Of a stretch of 64,000 nucleotides of DNA, positions 60,551 to 64,000 are shown in pieces. Location of the stretch: contig JAINDL010000003.1 in assembly GCA_019931245.1 (NCBI GenBank), positions 1 through 64,000 of the forward strand. The letters run 5' to 3'. Each line of letters starts with the position of its first letter. Position 1 is the stretch's first letter. Source of the DNA: Bryobacteraceae bacterium CoA2 C42. GTDB lineage: Bacteria; Acidobacteriota; Terriglobia; Bryobacterales; Bryobacteraceae. The notes below the pieces were generated by a model that was not told the origin of the DNA, did no database searches, and was given only the letters and a program-made list of their open reading frames with translations. Position numbers and translations under genes: made by a program.

Positions 60551-61476
60551 TCGATCAGTTTCCTGGGGTTAGAGTCGGAGTGAGAGTGGATCAAGGATCG
60601 CTGAAAGACCTTGATAATCGCGCTGTTGTCGGACGCACCCCACCCGGCCTCGGCGGCGGCGCGCAATAACATCTCATGAACATCGGTCAACGGCAGGCTG
60701 GCGCCGTGGGCCCGTCCCTGCTTTTGAATCAAGTCAACATCCTTCCAGTGCTGCGCCAGCCGGGCTTCCGGAGTAAAGTCCTCGTCGAGCATCTTCCGCC
60801 CCTTGCTATCCATCGCTCGCGAGTACGCGGGGCCGGCCCGCAAAACCGCCAGCGCCAGTCCCGGATCAATCCCGCAACTCCGCGCAAACTCGAGCCCCTC
60901 GGCCAGCACCGCGCGCTGCAGGCCCAGCACCAGGTTCAGCACCAGCTTCATGCTGCTTCCGCTGCCGGCCTCGCCCGTATGAAAAACCGTCGCGGCAAAG
61001 CTGCGCAGCAGCGGCTCCACCGCCGCAAACGCCTCCGCCGACCCGCCGCACATCACCATCCCTTCCCCCGCCGCAATCTGCCGGCTCGACCCGCCCAGCG
61101 TCGCGTCCAGATAATGAGCCCCCTCGCCCCGCAGCCGCCGGGCCGCCGTCGCCGCACTGTCCGGATCCCCCGTCGTCGTGTCCACAATCAGGCTGCCTCC
61201 CCGCACCACCGGCAGCACCCGGTCCACTACCGTGGCCACCTCCGCCGGGCCGGGCAAACTGAGCAGCAGGCACGAACAACGCGCCGCCACCTCCGCCTCG
61301 CCAGCCCCCCACGTGGCCCCGGCCGCCTCAATCCGCCCCCGCGCCTCGGCCGCCGGATCGTACGCCAACACGCTCCATCCCGCCGCCATCACCCGCTGCG
61401 CCAGCGCCGTGCCCACCAGGCCGTAACCCAGCAGGCCGATCGACTCTTTTTCGGATAGCGAAATTACTTTCGGCAT
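60547..61476 (-). CDS. NAD(P)-dependent beta-hydroxyacid dehydrogenase family protein
   Basis: A 309-residue protein of the 3-hydroxyisobutyrate/tartronate-semialdehyde dehydrogenase family. The N-terminal Rossmann motif is IGLLGYGLVGTALAQRVMAAGW, the substrate-binding block is LDATLGGSSRQIAAGEGMVMCGG, and the catalytic Lys is in GSGSSMKLVLNLVLGLQ. The C-terminal helical domain includes the family-typical DEDFTPEARLAQHWKDVDLI. Likely reduces or oxidises a beta-hydroxy acid; the exact substrate is unknown. It is divergent from the IclR gene with a 26-base gap and is followed by a coupled Oar-like receptor gene. Confidence 0.88.
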   Translation of the reverse strand: MPKVISLSEKESIGLLGYGLVGTALAQRVMAAGWSVLAYDPAAEARGRIEAAGATWGAGEAEVAARCSCLLLSLPGPAEVATVVDRVLPVVRGGSLIVDTTTGDPDSAATAARRLRGEGAHYLDATLGGSSRQIAAGEGMVMCGGSAEAFAAVEPLLRSFAATVFHTGEAGSGSSMKLVLNLVLGLQRAVLAEGLEFARSCGIDPGLALAVLRAGPAYSRAMDSKGRKMLDEDFTPEARLAQHWKDVDLIQKQGRAHGASLPLTDVHEMLLRAAAEAGWGASDNSAIIKVFQRSLIHSHSDSNPRKLIE

Positions 61477-61502
61477 TGCCCAAGGCAGGCTATCATAGGC
61501 GT

Positions 61503-62345
61503 GTGAGCAAGGTCAATGGCGCCGCCAGCGCCCCCTCCGATACCAGAAATCCGGATACCAAAAGTCAGGTGCTGTCCCTCGCCAAGGGCTTCCGCGTTCT
61601 CGAAGCCTTCGATAGCGATCATCCCGAACTCACCCTCAGCCAGATCGCCGCCCGCACCGGCCTCGACCCCGGCACCGCCTTCCGCCTCACCCGTACCCTC
61701 GTCGACCTCCACTACCTCGCCGAAGTGCCCGGTGCCAAGCGCTACCACCTCAGCCTCAAAGTCCTCGCCCTCGGCTTTCACGCCATCGCCCGCATGAACC
61801 CCCAGGATAGCGCCCGCCCTGTGCTTCGCTCCCTCGTCGGAAAGGTACGGGAAGCCGCCAGCATCGGCATGCTCGACGGCGCCGACGTCGTCTACGTCGA
61901 TCGCGTCCACGCTGGTCTCGTCCGCCTCGGCGTCGATGTCCGTATCGGCTCCCGCGTTCCGGTCTACTCCTCGGCCATCGGCCAGGCGCTCATCGCGCAT
62001 CTACCCAAGGTCGAACGCACCCGCATCCTCAACCTCCGTCCCCGCGTCAAAGTTACCCCTTCCTCCCCCACCACCCTGGCCGAACTCGAAACTCGCCTCG
62101 CCGCCGTTCGGGAAAAAGGCTACGCCCTCTCCGACCAGGAATCCGTCCCCGGACTGCGCATCATCGCCGCCCCCGTTCTCGACGCCGACGGCATGCCCTA
62201 TGCCGCCGTCAGTGTCGCCAGCCCCGCTCTCACCCGATCGCTCGAAGAGTTCGTCTCCGCCTCCGTCGAACCGGTTCGCAAAGCGGCCCAGGACCTCGCC
62301 ACCATCTATCGCCTCTCGGGCGCCATCTCCAACCCGGTTTCCTAA
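61503..62345 (+). CDS. IclR family transcriptional regulator
   Basis: A 280-residue IclR protein. The N-terminal winged helix is VLSLAKGFRVLEAFDSDHPELTLSQIAARTGLDPGTAFRLTRTLVDLHYLAEV at about residues 24-80. The effector domain shows SIGMLDGADVVYVDRV, VPVYSSAIGQALIAHLP, EKGYALSDQESVPGLRIIAAPVLDADGMPYAAVSVASPA. IclR proteins commonly control catabolism of aromatic or sugar-derived acids. GTG 61503 is chosen over TTG 61476 because the latter would overlap the divergent gene's start; a TATCAT box lies seven bases before the GTG, so the message may be nearly leaderless. The next gene begins 13 bases after its stop with a good ribosome site, so they are probably co-transcribed. Confidence 0.9.
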   Translation: MSKVNGAASAPSDTRNPDTKSQVLSLAKGFRVLEAFDSDHPELTLSQIAARTGLDPGTAFRLTRTLVDLHYLAEVPGAKRYHLSLKVLALGFHAIARMNPQDSARPVLRSLVGKVREAASIGMLDGADVVYVDRVHAGLVRLGVDVRIGSRVPVYSSAIGQALIAHLPKVERTRILNLRPRVKVTPSSPTTLAELETRLAAVREKGYALSDQESVPGLRIIAAPVLDADGMPYAAVSVASPALTRSLEEFVSASVEPVRKAAQDLATIYRLSGAISNPVS

Positions 62346-62358
62346 GGAGCATTCCCCC

Positions 62359-63411
62359 GTGCAACGTCGTACATTTCTCGCCGCCGCCGCGCCCGCCATC
62401 CACGCCACGGCGAAATCCGGCCACCGCCGGCCCGTGCTCGGTAGCGGCGCCTACACCTACGAAGCCATTCACGACTGGGCCCGCCTGCCCCGCTCTCTCG
62501 CCCTCGGCAACACCCACGGCATCTGCGAAGACGCCCAGGGCCACCTCTACGTGGCCCACACCGTCCATCGCTCCAGCCAAGCCCGCGATGCCCTCCTCGT
62601 CTTCGACGAAAAAGGCAAACTCGTCCGCCGCTGGGGCAGCGAATTCCAGGGCGGCGCCCACGGTCTCCACCTCGCCCGCGAAGGCCGCGACGAATTCCTC
62701 TATCTCGTCGACACCGGAAAAGGACGCCAGTCCGGCATCGACCCCGCCCACACCTGGATGGTCAAGATGACGCTCCGCGGCGAAGAGGTCTTCCGCATCG
62801 GCTACCCCAAAGAGTCGCCGCACTACAAACTCGACAAAGACGGCCGCCCCGCCACCAAATTCTCGCCCACCAACGTCGCCCTCGCCCCCAATGGCGATAT
62901 CTACATCGCCGATGGCTACGGCTCCTACTTCATCAACCAGTACGACGCCAAGGGCGCCTTCCTCCGCTCCTTCGGCGGCCAGGGAACCGCCGCTGGACAA
63001 TTAGCCAGCCCCCACGGCCTCATCCTCGACCGCCGCGGCCCCGCCCCCTCCCTGCTTGTCGCCGACCGCAGTAATCACCGTCTGCAGCGCTTCACCCTCG
63101 ACGGTCGCCACCTCGCGTTCCACACCGGCGTCAATCTCCCCTGCCATCTCCATGAACAGAACGGGGTCATGGTGATCCCGGACCTCGCCGCCCGCGTCAC
63201 CCTGCTCAGCCCCGGCAACCAGGTCATCGCCCACCTCGGCGAAGACACCACCGGCAATTGGATGGACCTCCGCAAACGCCCTCGCACCGAGTTCCTCGCC
63301 GGCAAGTTCGTCTCCCCGCACGGCGCCTGCTTCGACCATGCCGGCAACATCTTCGTCGTCGAATGGGTCGAGGTCGGCCGGATTACCAAACTCCGCAAAC
63401 TCAGCGCCTAG
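62359..63411 (+). CDS. Exported NHL-type beta-propeller protein
   Basis: A 350-residue protein with a twin-arginine leader (QRRTFLAAAAPAIHA) and repeated beta-propeller units of the NHL/6-bladed type: GNTHGICEDAQGHLYVAHTVH, PTNVALAPNGDIYIADGYGSYFINQYDAKGAFLRSFGGQG, LASPHGLILDRRG, FVSPHGACFDHAGNIFVVEWVEVGRITKL. Members include lyases, lactonases and binding proteins, so activity is open. GTG 62359 has AAGGAG nine bases upstream. It follows iclR and ends convergent with the DUF6807-like gene, overlapping it by 11 bases. Confidence 0.85.
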   Translation: MQRRTFLAAAAPAIHATAKSGHRRPVLGSGAYTYEAIHDWARLPRSLALGNTHGICEDAQGHLYVAHTVHRSSQARDALLVFDEKGKLVRRWGSEFQGGAHGLHLAREGRDEFLYLVDTGKGRQSGIDPAHTWMVKMTLRGEEVFRIGYPKESPHYKLDKDGRPATKFSPTNVALAPNGDIYIADGYGSYFINQYDAKGAFLRSFGGQGTAAGQLASPHGLILDRRGPAPSLLVADRSNHRLQRFTLDGRHLAFHTGVNLPCHLHEQNGVMVIPDLAARVTLLSPGNQVIAHLGEDTTGNWMDLRKRPRTEFLAGKFVSPHGACFDHAGNIFVVEWVEVGRITKLRKLSA

Positions 63412-64000
63412 CCCACTCCCCGTGCAGCTTTTCGATGGCGGCCGGCTCGAGCGGCCCCTCGTGTACCACCACGCGGTACCGCAGCCGCAGCTGTTTTCCC
63501 GCCGCCAGCGTGTAGCTGCCGTCCGGCCCCTTGCCCTTACTGAAGCTCTTGGTCGCAAACGGATTCGCCGCGCACAAGCTATAGCCCCGCGCGTGCCACG
63601 CCGTCGGATACCGCAAATTCCCGGGATGATCAAAAATCGCCACCCCCGTAGGCACCCCGTCAAGCACAGCCGAATAATCCACCCAGTGCGCCGCCTTGCC
63701 CCAGATCTTCTCCGTCGTTTCGAGGCCGCTCGAGTTACGCAGCTTCGCCCCGCGGTCCTGCCGGAAGGCGTCATTCAGCCGGAACGCGAAACCGCCGTCG
63801 TCGGTATCTCCAAACACGAGCGGCTCACCCTGGTCGGCGTCCATCGTGATCGTGGCGTCAATCAGCCGCAGACTCCCCCGGTCGGCAATCATCCACTCCT
63901 GCCGCATCGACCCGAGCGCCTTCCCGGCCGGCGTGACCATCGAAAACGCCGCCGTCACCGCCGCCCCCCTGCCCCGCTTCCGGACCACCGGAGCGCCCTT
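63401..64000 (-). CDS. DUF6807/PmoA-like family protein, partial (N-terminus outside window)
   Basis: The C-terminal 199 residues or so of a protein whose start lies beyond the right edge; the frame is open to base 64000. Visible features are GSMRQEWMIADRGSLRLIDATITMDADQGEPLVFGDTDDGGFAFRL, the stretch KIWGKAAHWVDYSAVLDGVPTGVAIFDHPGNLRYPTAWHARGYSL, and a late NPFATKSFSKGKG. These resemble the family annotated as DUF6807 or PmoA-like, common in Planctomycetes and Acidobacteria and usually near sugar-catabolic genes. Biochemical function is unknown. Family call from memory of the motif pattern. Confidence 0.72.
   Translation of the reverse strand, partial: KGAPVVRKRGRGAAVTAAFSMVTPAGKALGSMRQEWMIADRGSLRLIDATITMDADQGEPLVFGDTDDGGFAFRLNDAFRQDRGAKLRNSSGLETTEKIWGKAAHWVDYSAVLDGVPTGVAIFDHPGNLRYPTAWHARGYSLCAANPFATKSFSKGKGPDGSYTLAAGKQLRLRYRVVVHEGPLEPAAIEKLHGEWARR

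Noticed and set aside
1-64000. CRISPR arrays, tRNA or rRNA genes, replication origin
   Set aside because: No regularly spaced repeats, cloverleaf-like segments, conserved rRNA stretches or DnaA-box cluster were noticed by reading; a covariance-model or repeat search was not possible.

Overview
The window is GC-rich bacterial chromosome. It most resembles Acidobacteriota of the Solibacter/Bryobacter group: five very large TonB-receptor-like proteins with an N-terminal carboxypeptidase-regulatory domain (Oar-like), a PSD1/DUF1501 pair, sulfatases, a PEP-CTERM sorting tail, and dense divergent or overlapping gene pairs. This assignment is inferred from gene content, not from a marker gene. No tRNA, rRNA or CRISPR array was seen.

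Region 1-24.2 kb is mostly housekeeping. A decayed transposase sits in front of an orphan PEP-CTERM tail. Then come a parvulin-type isomerase coupled to a formylglycine-generating enzyme (FGE), and a leftward block of MerR regulator, S41 protease, guaA, PpiD-like foldase and DedA. Next are mdh, a 40-residue membrane peptide coupled to a SET-domain protein, a leftward block of kinase-like protein, unusual enolase and Cys-type sulfatase (a likely FGE client), and a CpaE-like ATPase divergent from a LuxR-type regulator. The block ends with an exported TldD/TldE-like pair, a fused LptF-LptG permease and two divergent TPR proteins.

Region 24.3-27.3 kb is a mobile-element scar. A group II intron of about 1.98 kb, whose maturase carries two in-frame stops, sits inside a transposase gene that is itself broken. 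The two transposase halves rejoin in frame across the proposed splice sites.

Region 27.3-44.8 kb is accessory. It holds three Oar-like receptors, glutathione-independent formaldehyde dehydrogenase (fdhA), a heavily decayed sulfatase, a decayed tspO, a CtBP-like dehydrogenase, a pyruvyl-transferase-family protein, and a seven-haem cytochrome/TPR protein overlapping a receptor gene.

Region 44.8-57.5 kb is the most coherent system. A GntR-type regulator is divergent from a tightly packed leftward run of seven genes: receptor, GMC dehydrogenase, gluconate-2-dehydrogenase subunit-3-like protein, DJ-1/PfpI protein, TIM-barrel isomerase, PSD1 cytochrome-like protein and DUF1501 protein. A tandem GATATATC site lies between regulator and operon. 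I infer an inducible pathway for uptake and oxidation of a sugar or glycoside at the cell envelope. Region 57.6-64 kb repeats the logic: an IclR regulator divergent from a dehydrogenase-receptor pair and followed by a beta-propeller protein and a DUF6807-like protein.
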